A stretch of 64,000 bases of DNA, taken from assembly GCA_020638795.1 (NCBI GenBank), contig JACKHW010000011.1, positions 1 through 64,000 on the forward strand, in the 5' to 3' direction. The notes beneath the pieces are model-generated. The model was not told where the DNA came from. It searched no databases and worked only from the letters and a program-made list of their open reading frames with translations. Origin of the DNA: Planctomycetota bacterium (GTDB taxonomy: Bacteria > Planctomycetota > UBA1135 > GCA-002748355). Below, in pieces: positions 26,118 through 34,672 of this stretch (its first letter is position 1; every line of letters begins with the position of its first letter). A program made the translations under genes and the position numbers.

Positions 26118-28421
26118 ATGTCTCTCGTTTCTTCGCGTATCGCGCGAGGCTCTCTCTCGACACACCGTCCCTCGATTCGAAGTCCGTTTCGACTGCGCGG
26201 CACCTTGGCCGCGCTCGTGACCGCGACCGCGGTCTCCCTGGCGCCTGCCGGAGCGCAGTGTCTGCCGCGTCTCCCATTCGGTGACGCGTGGCGTTCCCTT
26301 CGCGGGCCTTCGCTGTCGTTCACCGCACTCGTCGCCGCCGACGGCACTGGCGAGACGCGCTTCGTTCTCGATCACGAAACACCCGGCGTGCGGACGCGTC
26401 TTCGCTTTTCGCGCGGAGGGCTGCGCTTCACGTTCGAGGCGACGTTGTCGTCGCCCGGGCTCGGCTCGTTCGACGCCACCGGCGAGGTCGAGGTCTGTTG
26501 CCTCCAGACCGGTCCGTTGAGTTGGGACTTGAACGCACGCGTGACGCTCGCACGCCAAGACCTGGCCGTGAGCCGGATCGGGTTCGAAGTCACTCACAAG
26601 GACGAACCGGGCGAACAAGCCTGGCTCGTGCCGGTGTTCAGCGGCGGTGAGTTCGTCGAACCGTTCGACTCGATTCCAGTCGGCGATCCGGTCGACACGG
26701 GGATCGGCAACAGCATGCAGTGCACTGCGTATTACAGCACCGATGGCTCCGGCCTCCTGATGTACGCACTCGATCCGCGCGGGACGATCCCCAAGCGCTT
26801 CACGTATTCGAGCGGTCGCGAGGGTAGTCCCGAGATCAAGACCATCCGCGCGACGATGGACTACGTGCTCCCCAACGCGAACGTCGGCGGGCAGCCTGCG
26901 GAGACACTCGCGAAGACGCGCATCGTCTACTACTACTCGTGCCCCGATGTGGCGCCTGGGTGGTACGAGGCCGCCAAGATCTATCGCGATTGGTTGCGCT
27001 GCAACGCGACTGGCTGCGGCGAGATCCTCGAACAAGGGAGGCTCGAGACTCGAACCGACACGCCTGAATGGATGCGCAACATCGACCTGCTCATCAACGA
27101 GCAGTACGGTTGGTATCCGGCCATCGCGCAGGATCAGCTCCTCAACCTCGTTCGGCTCAAGGCCGATCTGCAAGCGACCAACGTCGTGACGGCCCTGTTC
27201 TTCTGGTGGGATCGCGCGTCGCCCCTCGGCCTCGCGGGCTCGTACTACCCGCTACCGGGCACGGTCAACCAAGTCTCACTGCTGAAGACTCTGGGGATCC
27301 ACACGATCGGCTACACGAATCCGGGTGTCTTCGACACCAACAACCCGTTCTTTCTCGCGAAGAGCCTCGACACTGAGATCTCCGAAACCCGCACCGGCGC
27401 GCCGCTCTTCCTCGGCCCCGAAGTCAGCATGGATCTGACGTCGACGAAGCTCGCGGATCACTGGCAGGACATCGCCGCCTACCATGCGACTGCGAGTTCG
27501 ATGTCCGGTTTCTTCTGCGATGCGCCGGCTCAGGCAGGGATCCCCGACTGGAAGCGACCGACGGGCCAGAACGTCGGCGTCACCGAAGAGGCTTACCTCG
27601 GCTACAAGGACCTCCTGGCTCGCATGCAGGCGGGAGCACGGAGTGCGAACAAGGACTTCGTCAACTCGCACGAAGCAGCGTTCGAGTGGCTCATTCCGGT
27701 CGCCAACTTCGGCCAAGGCGCGGTCGGTGTGATCGGACGCGCGTACAAGGACGAGGCGCGCACGCGCGGTGTGCCGTTCTTCCAAACCGTCTACAGTGGA
27801 TACACGCTGTTCTGGCCCGCCGAAGAAGGTCTGGGTTGGCAGACGATCCTGTTCACGCCCGACCCGTTCGGCGACCTCACGAAGAACGCTATTTCACGCT
27901 TGATGGCCGAAGGCGTGACTTGGGGCGGCATCCCGAACCACAGCGAGTTCGTGCTCTACACCGGCTTGATCTACAACGAGTTGCCCTTGCCGCCGCCGAT
28001 CCTCGCGGCCTTCTTGCATCACGGCAATCTGACGCGGAACTGCATCGCGCTACGTCAGCGTGCGCGTCCCTGGCTCGTATTCGGAGAACTTCTCAACAGT
28101 CCGGCAGTCGGCGGAGACATGGTCGACGTGATCGTGAAGCGACCGTTCGACAACATCTTCTATGACCAGACGTTCGAGAAGTTTGCCGTGCCGACGCAGG
28201 CATGGCGCGCGAAAGACGGCTCGATCCGCGTGATTTCGATCAACGGCGGCACGAGTGCGGCGAACGTCGAACTCGACTTGCGCCGCATCGGTTTGCGCAC
28301 GCGCACGGTGGTCGATGTCGACACCAACGAGGAGTTCACGGCGGATCGCCAGACCGGCATCATCACCGTGACGGTGCAAGGCGGCACGGGGCGCATCCTC
28401 GCACCGTCGGGCGGCTGCTGA
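26118..28421 (+). CDS. Secreted glycosidase-like protein (DUF6259-type)
   Basis: A protein of 767 residues with a signal peptide (basic start, hydrophobic LAALVTATAVSLAPAGAQ). After a beta-rich N-terminal part (about 50-290), the centre reads like a TIM barrel of the DUF6259 type, distantly related to alpha-glycosidases: DLLINEQYGWYP, LFFWWDRASPLG, HTIGYTNPGVFDTNNP, SMSGFFCDAPAQAG, and WGGIPNHSEFVLYTG. A small beta sandwich closes the chain. Asp and Glu residues in these strand ends are candidate catalysts, but they cannot be assigned with confidence. It probably attacks a polysaccharide outside the cell. The start is fixed by GGAGGA 7 bases before the ATG. It lacks the C-terminal domain shared by the neighbouring secreted proteins. 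Confidence 0.72.
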   Translation: MSLVSSRIARGSLSTHRPSIRSPFRLRGTLAALVTATAVSLAPAGAQCLPRLPFGDAWRSLRGPSLSFTALVAADGTGETRFVLDHETPGVRTRLRFSRGGLRFTFEATLSSPGLGSFDATGEVEVCCLQTGPLSWDLNARVTLARQDLAVSRIGFEVTHKDEPGEQAWLVPVFSGGEFVEPFDSIPVGDPVDTGIGNSMQCTAYYSTDGSGLLMYALDPRGTIPKRFTYSSGREGSPEIKTIRATMDYVLPNANVGGQPAETLAKTRIVYYYSCPDVAPGWYEAAKIYRDWLRCNATGCGEILEQGRLETRTDTPEWMRNIDLLINEQYGWYPAIAQDQLLNLVRLKADLQATNVVTALFFWWDRASPLGLAGSYYPLPGTVNQVSLLKTLGIHTIGYTNPGVFDTNNPFFLAKSLDTEISETRTGAPLFLGPEVSMDLTSTKLADHWQDIAAYHATASSMSGFFCDAPAQAGIPDWKRPTGQNVGVTEEAYLGYKDLLARMQAGARSANKDFVNSHEAAFEWLIPVANFGQGAVGVIGRAYKDEARTRGVPFFQTVYSGYTLFWPAEEGLGWQTILFTPDPFGDLTKNAISRLMAEGVTWGGIPNHSEFVLYTGLIYNELPLPPPILAAFLHHGNLTRNCIALRQRARPWLVFGELLNSPAVGGDMVDVIVKRPFDNIFYDQTFEKFAVPTQAWRAKDGSIRVISINGGTSAANVELDLRRIGLRTRTVVDVDTNEEFTADRQTGIITVTVQGGTGRILAPSGGC

Positions 28422-28442
28422 GCGCAGACGCCCGCGCGGCGA

Positions 28443-29336
28443 TCAGTTGCCGATCTTCCACTCCATCGCGTTCGTGAGCGCGAGGTTCGGCGCGTTGATC
28501 ACGCCGGCTTGCCAGTTGATGATCGCGCCCAGCAGGTTGGTGTCGTTGGGCAAGGCGATCGACACCGGCGAGCCGGTCGACGGCAGCGTCGGCAAGACAC
28601 CGGTCGCCAAGAACGGAAGGTTGACGAGCAGCACGCCGTAGGGCGTGTTGACGTTGAGACGCGAGGTGCCGATCAGGAGAAGCGCGCCCTGGTTGGTGCC
28701 CGCGGGCACGACTTGGAATTGCGCGGTGTAGTTGATACTCGGCGGGTTCGGGTCGGAGACCGTGAGTTCACCTCCGGCAGCCGCTGCACCGTAGGGAAGC
28801 TGCTGACCCTGGCCGACGACGAAGATGCGAACCCGCGCGATGCTCGCCGTGCCCTCGGCCGACATCAGTCCGACGCCGTTCGACGCGGCGATGTTCGTCT
28901 GCATCAGGCAGCGCAAGAGAGTGATCGGCTGGCCATTGACGTGGCTCGCGTAGTTGCCAGCGCCATACGAGTTGACGATCGAACCGCTCGCATCGCCTGC
29001 AGCACCAAGCACCGCCACGACGTCCCCTTGCTGGAAAATCTGGGGCGGTACGACGGGAATGACGTCATTGTTCGTCGTTGCGGCGTAGAAGACTGGCGTC
29101 ACCGACACGGTCTGACTGTACTGCGGCGGAGCAGCCGTCAGCTTGTAGAGAGCGACGACCTGCTTGCCGCGTTTCGCTTCGTCCGGCACCTGAAGGCCGT
29201 TCACGATCATCGGCCCCGGCGCCGTGAAGTAGAAACCGCGCGTCGCGCTGGCAGTGAAGGCTCCGGTGTAGTTCGGCAGCGGGATCTGGGCGATCGCCGT
29301 GGCCGAGAGAAGAGCGAACGTGAGTGGGAGACGCAT
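28443..29336 (-). CDS. Secreted protein of unknown function, weak shared C-terminal domain
   Basis: A protein of 297 residues with a short signal peptide (LPLTFALLSATAIAQ). The N-terminal half is a beta-rich domain (GFYFTAPGPMIVNGLQVP, then VSVTPVFYAATTNND). The last 100 residues (FQVVPAGTNQGALLLIGTS ... NDTNLLGAIINWQAG ... LTNAMEWKIG) follow the strand order of the domain found at the end of other secreted proteins in this window, but the opening cysteine motif is missing. No catalytic residues stand out. The ATG at 29336 begins the signal peptide and follows GAGGACT. A possible -10 (TACATT in TGATACATTC) lies about 30 bases upstream. Confidence 0.7.
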   Translation of the reverse strand: MRLPLTFALLSATAIAQIPLPNYTGAFTASATRGFYFTAPGPMIVNGLQVPDEAKRGKQVVALYKLTAAPPQYSQTVSVTPVFYAATTNNDVIPVVPPQIFQQGDVVAVLGAAGDASGSIVNSYGAGNYASHVNGQPITLLRCLMQTNIAASNGVGLMSAEGTASIARVRIFVVGQGQQLPYGAAAAGGELTVSDPNPPSINYTAQFQVVPAGTNQGALLLIGTSRLNVNTPYGVLLVNLPFLATGVLPTLPSTGSPVSIALPNDTNLLGAIINWQAGVINAPNLALTNAMEWKIGN

Positions 29337-29565
29337 CAGGAGTCCTCGAGGGAAAGAAGAGGAAGAGAATGTATCAGGGTAGTACATGTCGACGCGGTTC
29401 GCGCGGCACTCGTTCGACCCGAACGATGGTCACGACGATCGAGCGTCCTCGGACAAGCGAACTTGGCTGAGAAAGACGCGCGACATCCTACACGTCCCGA
29501 GGGAATCGCTTCGCGGCTCCCGTCAGGAACTCTTGCACGGATGGCCAAACGATTCGAAATCTTGG

Positions 29566-29571
29566 TACGCT
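29566..29571 (+). promoter_or_regulatory. -10-like element TACGCT for the ELWxTDGT protein gene
   Basis: GGTACGCT lies 42 bases before the ATG at 29613. The same hexamer precedes the alpha/beta hydrolase gene at 58057. Confidence 0.3.
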
Positions 29572-29612
29572 GTCCCGCTCCCACCTGCCGCCAGACATGC
29601 CTTGCTGACGAC

Positions 29613-32600
29613 ATGATGTGTATGTGTTGCTCGTCCGTCCGCGGTTTGCGGACTCGTACCCGCCTTCGCACACTCGTCGCGGTTCTCGCGATTCTGCCTT
29701 GTGCCACGGCACAACAACCGAGCCTCCTTCGGGACATCCGCATGGATGGCACCAATCCGAGTTCGAAGCCCGAGTCGTTCTTCCGCGCTGGTGCCTACAC
29801 GTACTTCGCGGCGACGCACCGACTGACGGGAAAGGAGCTCTACCGAACGCTCGGGCTGCCGGCATCGACACAGCTCGTGCTCGACGTTCGGCCGGGAACG
29901 GGCAGTTCTTTGCCACAACCACTCGTGGCGATCGGGGGTCTGCTGTTGTTCGCAGCCACCGACGACACACATGGACGAGAACTGTGGATCACCGACGGTT
30001 CGCCTACCGGCACGAAACGACTCATCGACATCGAGCCAGGTCCCGCATCCTCGAATCCCACGTACCTCGGTACCATCGGCTCGACGATCCTGCTGTCGAT
30101 CAGTGACGCCACGCACGGACGCGAGCTCTGGACGACCGACGGCACGGCTGCCGGCACGATGCTCGTCAAGGACATCGCGAACGGCACATTGGACGGCGAC
30201 TTCCGTCCGTTGTCGTCGCTTGGCGGCTATCTCTACGGATTCGCGAATACGGCGGCGACCGGTCGAGAACTGTGGCGAACCGACGGAACGGCTGCCGGCA
30301 CGACGCTCGTCAAGGACATCGTTCCGGGGACCAACGGGTCGATGCCGTTCGCGACGTCGGGAGCGGCATATGCTGGCAAGTTGTATTTCGCCGCCGACGA
30401 CGGCACGCGCGGAAGCGAACTCTGGAGCACTGACGGAACGGCCGCGGGGACGACGATCGTCAAGGACCTCTGGCCCGGAGCATCGAGCGGATCGCCAGGT
30501 TCGTTCGTCGTGTTCAACAACCGGTTGTTCTTCGTCGCGACGGAAGGATTCGCTGCGCGACTGACCGACGTCGAACTGTGGGTCAGTGACGGCACGGCCG
30601 CGGGGACGATGGAGTTCGTCGACCTCGATGTCAACTTCGGTAGCAGTCCGCGATCGTTGACCGTACTGGGCAATCGACTCTTCTTTCTGGCGCTCGGCAA
30701 ACTCTATGCATGTGACGGAACGACTGCGGGTACGCAGCCGTTCGCACCCATCGGAAGCGCACAATCGATTCAGCGCATCGGCAGCGATCTGTGGCTGCAA
30801 GCTTCCGCTTCGACCTCACTCGGCGATCTCGAGCCATGGATCACCGACGGCACCGCCCTCGGCACGCGGCTCGTGAAGGATCTGATCCCGGGCCCCGGGA
30901 GCAGCAGTCCGGTGTCGTTCACGTCGGCGGCTGGAGGGATCGTCTTCTCGGCGCTCGACGCGACGAGCGGTATCGAACTCTTCGTCAGCGACGGCACGGC
31001 TGCCGGCACGAAGCTTCTCGCCGACATCGACGATGGCTCGAGTCACAACCAGGGGTCCGACCCTGACCACTTCGTGGATGCGCTCGGCAAGACGTTCTTT
31101 ACCGCGGACGATGGAGTCCACGGCCGCGAACTGTGGGTCACGGACCAAACCGCGGCGGGCACGCGCCTGGTCCTGGACGTGCGACCCGGCAGTGAGTCGA
31201 GCGAAATCGCCGATCTGACAGCGCTCGACGGAATCGTCGTCTTCAACGCCAACGATGGTGTTCACGGCAAAGAACTCTGGCGCAGCGATGGAACGAGTGC
31301 TGGCACGTATCTGCTCTTCGAAGGTCAGCCGGGCAGCACCAATGGTTGGCCAACCGAAATGTTCGCGTTCGGCGGCCACGTCTACTTCGGCATCGATACG
31401 AAGGCGTACGGGCGTGAGCTGTTCCGTACCGATGGCGTTGCCGGCGCGACGCTGGTCAAGGAGATCAGTCCCGGACTCGGGGGATCGGGGCCCAGGCGAT
31501 TGACGCAGGTCGGGTCTCGGCTGTTCTTCACGTACGACGGCGCCGGGATTGGCGAAGAACTCTACGTCACGGACGGCACGGCGCAGGGCACGAATCTCAC
31601 CAAGGACATCAATCCGACCGGAGGATCGGCCATCTCGGAAATCGTCGACCTCGACGGAGTCGCCTACTTCGCGGCCTACGAACCGACGACCGGTCTCGAG
31701 CTCTGGCGGAGCGATGGAACACCTGCGGGAACGACGCTCGTCAAGGACCTCGTCGCGGGGACGGGTAGCTCGTCCGCCAACTCACTCGCCGTCGTCGCGG
31801 GGCGCGTGGTGTTTGCGGCCTACGACAACGCGACCGGGCGCGAACTCTATGCGAGCGACGGAACGGCGGCTGGAACGGGTCTCATTCGGGATCTCTACAA
31901 CGGCACGATTTCGAGCACGCCGCGACTCATGACGCCGTTTCGCGATCGACTCTATTTCTCTGCGTCGACGAGCAGCGGGTTCGCGATCCACGTGACCGAT
32001 GGAACGGCACTCGGCACGCAACGAGTCGCGACGATCCCCGGCGTGTACGGCGAGGGGCTCTACTCGATGATCGCGTTCGGCGATCGTGCGCTCTACTTCT
32101 CGGCTATCGAAGTTCAACCTGGCCCCACTCTATGGACCAGTGATGGCACGGCGAATGGCACGATGCGGGTCGCACCGTTGAACGCGGGACGACTCGGGGG
32201 AGATACGAGTTGGCTCACGATCTCCCGCGGAGCTCTCGTCTTCGCCGGTGACGATGGTCGCCGCGGTTCCGAAGTCTGGAGCCTCGTGCCTGGCGCGAGT
32301 TCGGTACCCTTCGGATACGGCTGCACGATGCAGAACGGCCTGCCTACGCTGCACGCGAACGACCCGGTCCTCGGCAAGCCCTACATACTGCGAGGCAACG
32401 AACCGAGTCCGAACACCCTCGCTCTGCTCTGCCTCAGCGGGCCACCGAGCGCAACGCTCCCACTCGTCCGTGACTGTCGCCTCCTGGTCGATCTTCCAAC
32501 GCTCGTCATGGCTCAGCCGTTCTTCATCCAGAACTCCAACTGGCAACTCGGTTGGACCTCGCCGACGACGCCATCGCTCGCCGGCGTCCACTTGTCCGCG

Positions 32601-32681
32601 CAAGTGTTGAGCTTCGGGACGCAGTTCCCGCTCGATCTCCGCGTGACGAACGGCCTGGCGATTCGCATCGATACGCAGTAG
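29613..32681 (+). CDS. Large secreted ELWxTDGTxAGT repeat protein
   Basis: About 1022 residues: a signal peptide (RTLVAVLAILPCATAQQ), about 17 repeats of 45-55 residues, each marked by a version of ELWxTDGTxAGT followed by LVKDIxPG and a strand LFFxA, and a C-terminal domain opening with FGYGCTMQNGLPTL. The repeats probably form a beta-propeller-like or solenoid structure. No enzyme motif is visible. The ATG at 29613 is used (further ATGs at 29616 and 29622); the open frame upstream to 28509 is antisense to the previous gene. A second member with about eight repeats lies at 56121-57872. Display on the cell surface is inferred. Confidence 0.82.
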   Translation: MMCMCCSSVRGLRTRTRLRTLVAVLAILPCATAQQPSLLRDIRMDGTNPSSKPESFFRAGAYTYFAATHRLTGKELYRTLGLPASTQLVLDVRPGTGSSLPQPLVAIGGLLLFAATDDTHGRELWITDGSPTGTKRLIDIEPGPASSNPTYLGTIGSTILLSISDATHGRELWTTDGTAAGTMLVKDIANGTLDGDFRPLSSLGGYLYGFANTAATGRELWRTDGTAAGTTLVKDIVPGTNGSMPFATSGAAYAGKLYFAADDGTRGSELWSTDGTAAGTTIVKDLWPGASSGSPGSFVVFNNRLFFVATEGFAARLTDVELWVSDGTAAGTMEFVDLDVNFGSSPRSLTVLGNRLFFLALGKLYACDGTTAGTQPFAPIGSAQSIQRIGSDLWLQASASTSLGDLEPWITDGTALGTRLVKDLIPGPGSSSPVSFTSAAGGIVFSALDATSGIELFVSDGTAAGTKLLADIDDGSSHNQGSDPDHFVDALGKTFFTADDGVHGRELWVTDQTAAGTRLVLDVRPGSESSEIADLTALDGIVVFNANDGVHGKELWRSDGTSAGTYLLFEGQPGSTNGWPTEMFAFGGHVYFGIDTKAYGRELFRTDGVAGATLVKEISPGLGGSGPRRLTQVGSRLFFTYDGAGIGEELYVTDGTAQGTNLTKDINPTGGSAISEIVDLDGVAYFAAYEPTTGLELWRSDGTPAGTTLVKDLVAGTGSSSANSLAVVAGRVVFAAYDNATGRELYASDGTAAGTGLIRDLYNGTISSTPRLMTPFRDRLYFSASTSSGFAIHVTDGTALGTQRVATIPGVYGEGLYSMIAFGDRALYFSAIEVQPGPTLWTSDGTANGTMRVAPLNAGRLGGDTSWLTISRGALVFAGDDGRRGSEVWSLVPGASSVPFGYGCTMQNGLPTLHANDPVLGKPYILRGNEPSPNTLALLCLSGPPSATLPLVRDCRLLVDLPTLVMAQPFFIQNSNWQLGWTSPTTPSLAGVHLSAQVLSFGTQFPLDLRVTNGLAIRIDTQ

Positions 32682-32826
32682 GCGCACGTCGAGTCTTGCC
32701 GTCCGCGCGCAACGCGCCAACGAACCCGCGCGAATCGTGCCAGGGTCGTTCCACGCGCAAAAGTAGCGCGAAATGTGCCAGAGACGCCTCACGCCCATGC
32801 GGGGCATGGATGTCGTGGGCTCGTGG

Positions 32827-34188
32827 TTAGCGTGCTCCGAGGCGGACGGTGCCTGCGTTGCTCATCGTCAAGCCGAAGGCGTTCGCCGGGAGGTCGATCA
32901 CGACGCTTTGTAGGTGGAGCTTCAAACCGAAGAGCGCGTTCTGCGCTGGGAGCGGGAGCGTCTGCTGCGCCGTCGTCGAACCTGCCCAGGGCAGGATCAC
33001 GTCGAGACTCACTCGAAGATGACACCCCGTCATTCCGAGCGCCGTGAGGTCGATCGGTAGCGGCAGACTGGAGAAACTGTCCTTGGAGAACCCCACGTAC
33101 GTGACACCGGCCGTCGAGAGCGGGAGGTTGCCGATGCGCCACGTGAAATTCGATCCGAGTACGGGTCGTGTGATCGCAGACAAGTCGGGCACGCCGTGGG
33201 TTCCCATGCAACCAGGTCCGATGAGCGCGGTCGCGGCCGGCATCAACGCGTTGTAGAACTTGTCGGTATCGAAGGCGGGATTGAGGCCGTAGCGGACCAT
33301 CACGAGGTGCTCACTGCGACTGACGAAGAGATACTGTCCGTCGGCACCGAACGCATGCATTTCGTCCGCCGGAGCGATCTCGTTGGGCGTCGTCAAATAC
33401 CACGCAATGCCGTACCCAGGCTTCGTCGAGATCACGGGCTTGAAGAGCTCGTCGAGTATGTTCTGCGCGAGAAGACGTTGGTTCTGCCAAACCCCGCCAT
33501 TGCGCACGAACTCGCCGATGCGCACCAATTCGGTAGCAAGGATCGAGGCACCGTTTGGCAGGTTCGGTTCACCGGCTTTCTGACCAATCCACTGCGTCGG
33601 TTGGATGCCGAGTGGCGTCAAGATCTTCGCACGTAGATAGTCCTCGACCGTTCGATTCGACGGCTTCAGCTTGCGTTCGAGCGCCTCGCCGAAGATCTGG
33701 AATGGCACTGGTCCGTAAGAAAAAGTCGTGCCTGGATCGGCGATCATCGGCTGGGCGATCGATGCCGCGTACGTCGGAGTGTTCCCAGGACCAGTCGGTC
33801 CTCCATCGATCCCACTCACGAGACCGAGGAGTTGGCGATAGGTGATGGAAGCCCGCTTGGGATACGGCTGCCATTCGGTCAACGTGTCCGAGACTCGTTC
33901 GTCGAAAGCGAGCAGATTGTCCTGTACTGCAAAGGCACAGAGCAGACCGGTAATGCTCTTGGTCGCGCTGTTGAGGACATGCCCCTGCGTGGCGGTGAAT
34001 CCATTCGAATAGTGCTCGTACGCGATCGTCCCATCGACGGATACGACGAGCGCTTCGCCCCCGATCAAGTCACTGTAGGCCGCTGCAGCCGCGTAGTCGT
34101 AGCCCTGTGCCATGCAAGGATTACACGAAGGCCAAACGCAAGCACACCAAACGCACGAGAGGAAAAAGCGAAGGGGCAATCGGACCAT
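32827..34188 (-). CDS. Secreted beta-lactamase-fold serine hydrolase with shared C-terminal domain
   Basis: A protein of 453 residues with a signal peptide (LPLRFFLSCVWCACVWPS). The class C beta-lactamase/esterase fold covers about 40-315: nucleophile motif SATK (74-77), tyrosine motif in FSYGPVPF (Tyr158), and FGADGQ (280-285) where many relatives have His-x-Gly. The fold suggests a D-aminopeptidase, esterase or penicillin-binding function rather than antibiotic resistance. Residues 318-453 are the recurring C-terminal domain (IGPGCMGTHGVPDL ... LPLPIDLTALGMTGCHL). The start at 34188 begins the signal peptide; the frame extends 78 codons upstream without support. It is convergent with the ELWxTDGT protein gene. 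Confidence 0.85.
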   Translation of the reverse strand: MVRLPLRFFLSCVWCACVWPSCNPCMAQGYDYAAAAAYSDLIGGEALVVSVDGTIAYEHYSNGFTATQGHVLNSATKSITGLLCAFAVQDNLLAFDERVSDTLTEWQPYPKRASITYRQLLGLVSGIDGGPTGPGNTPTYAASIAQPMIADPGTTFSYGPVPFQIFGEALERKLKPSNRTVEDYLRAKILTPLGIQPTQWIGQKAGEPNLPNGASILATELVRIGEFVRNGGVWQNQRLLAQNILDELFKPVISTKPGYGIAWYLTTPNEIAPADEMHAFGADGQYLFVSRSEHLVMVRYGLNPAFDTDKFYNALMPAATALIGPGCMGTHGVPDLSAITRPVLGSNFTWRIGNLPLSTAGVTYVGFSKDSFSSLPLPIDLTALGMTGCHLRVSLDVILPWAGSTTAQQTLPLPAQNALFGLKLHLQSVVIDLPANAFGLTMSNAGTVRLGAR

Positions 34189-34306
34189 TGCACGAACCAC
34201 GGTAGGAAGAAGAGGACAGGAGGAACGGGGCCGACCGCAATACCGAAATCTCCCACGAGAAACGACGCACGTTCGCCTCGATTTGTTCCGGCAGGGAGTC
34301 ACCGGC

Positions 34307-34669
34307 ATGAGCCTCCCCCTTCTGCTTCGCTTAAGCTCCTGGCTGTGCCTCTTCGCGTCCGCTGCAAGCGGCGCTTGCCTCGCGCCGACCCGCCACTCCA
34401 TATCGCTCTGCGCACGCGGCACCGAGCATCGAAGTCCTTGGCCGTGTTCGAAACAACGAACTCATCGGCAACTACGAACGTCGCCCAATCGAAAACGAAT
34501 GGCACCGACGGTGCATCGCGGCGACTGGCAAGAAGAACGAGTTCCGCTGGACCAATGACGCAGGGCGTTCTTGGAATCTCAGACTCGATGCCCCCGTGTC
34601 GTCGCTATTCAGTTCCAAGGCGGGCGCTACGTCAAAGCCGAGAGCGACAAGAGGCACAAGCGCGAGTGA
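34307..34669 (+). pseudogene. Small secreted protein gene broken by two compensating frameshifts
   Basis: The ATG at 34307 opens a signal peptide (LPLLLRLSSWLCLFASAASG). At about 34425 the sensible protein continues in another frame (SIEVLGRVRNNELIGNYE, then WHRRCIAATGKKNEFRWTNDAG), and from about 34592 it returns to the first frame (PRVVAIQFQGGRYVKAE) and stops at 34667-34669. Joined, the parts give about 120 residues: signal peptide plus a small domain with the pattern W-H ... F-R-W-T-N-D-A-G. Either the gene is decaying or two bases are wrong in the sequence. The function of the domain is unknown to me. Confidence 0.5.
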
Positions 34670-34672
34670 CGC

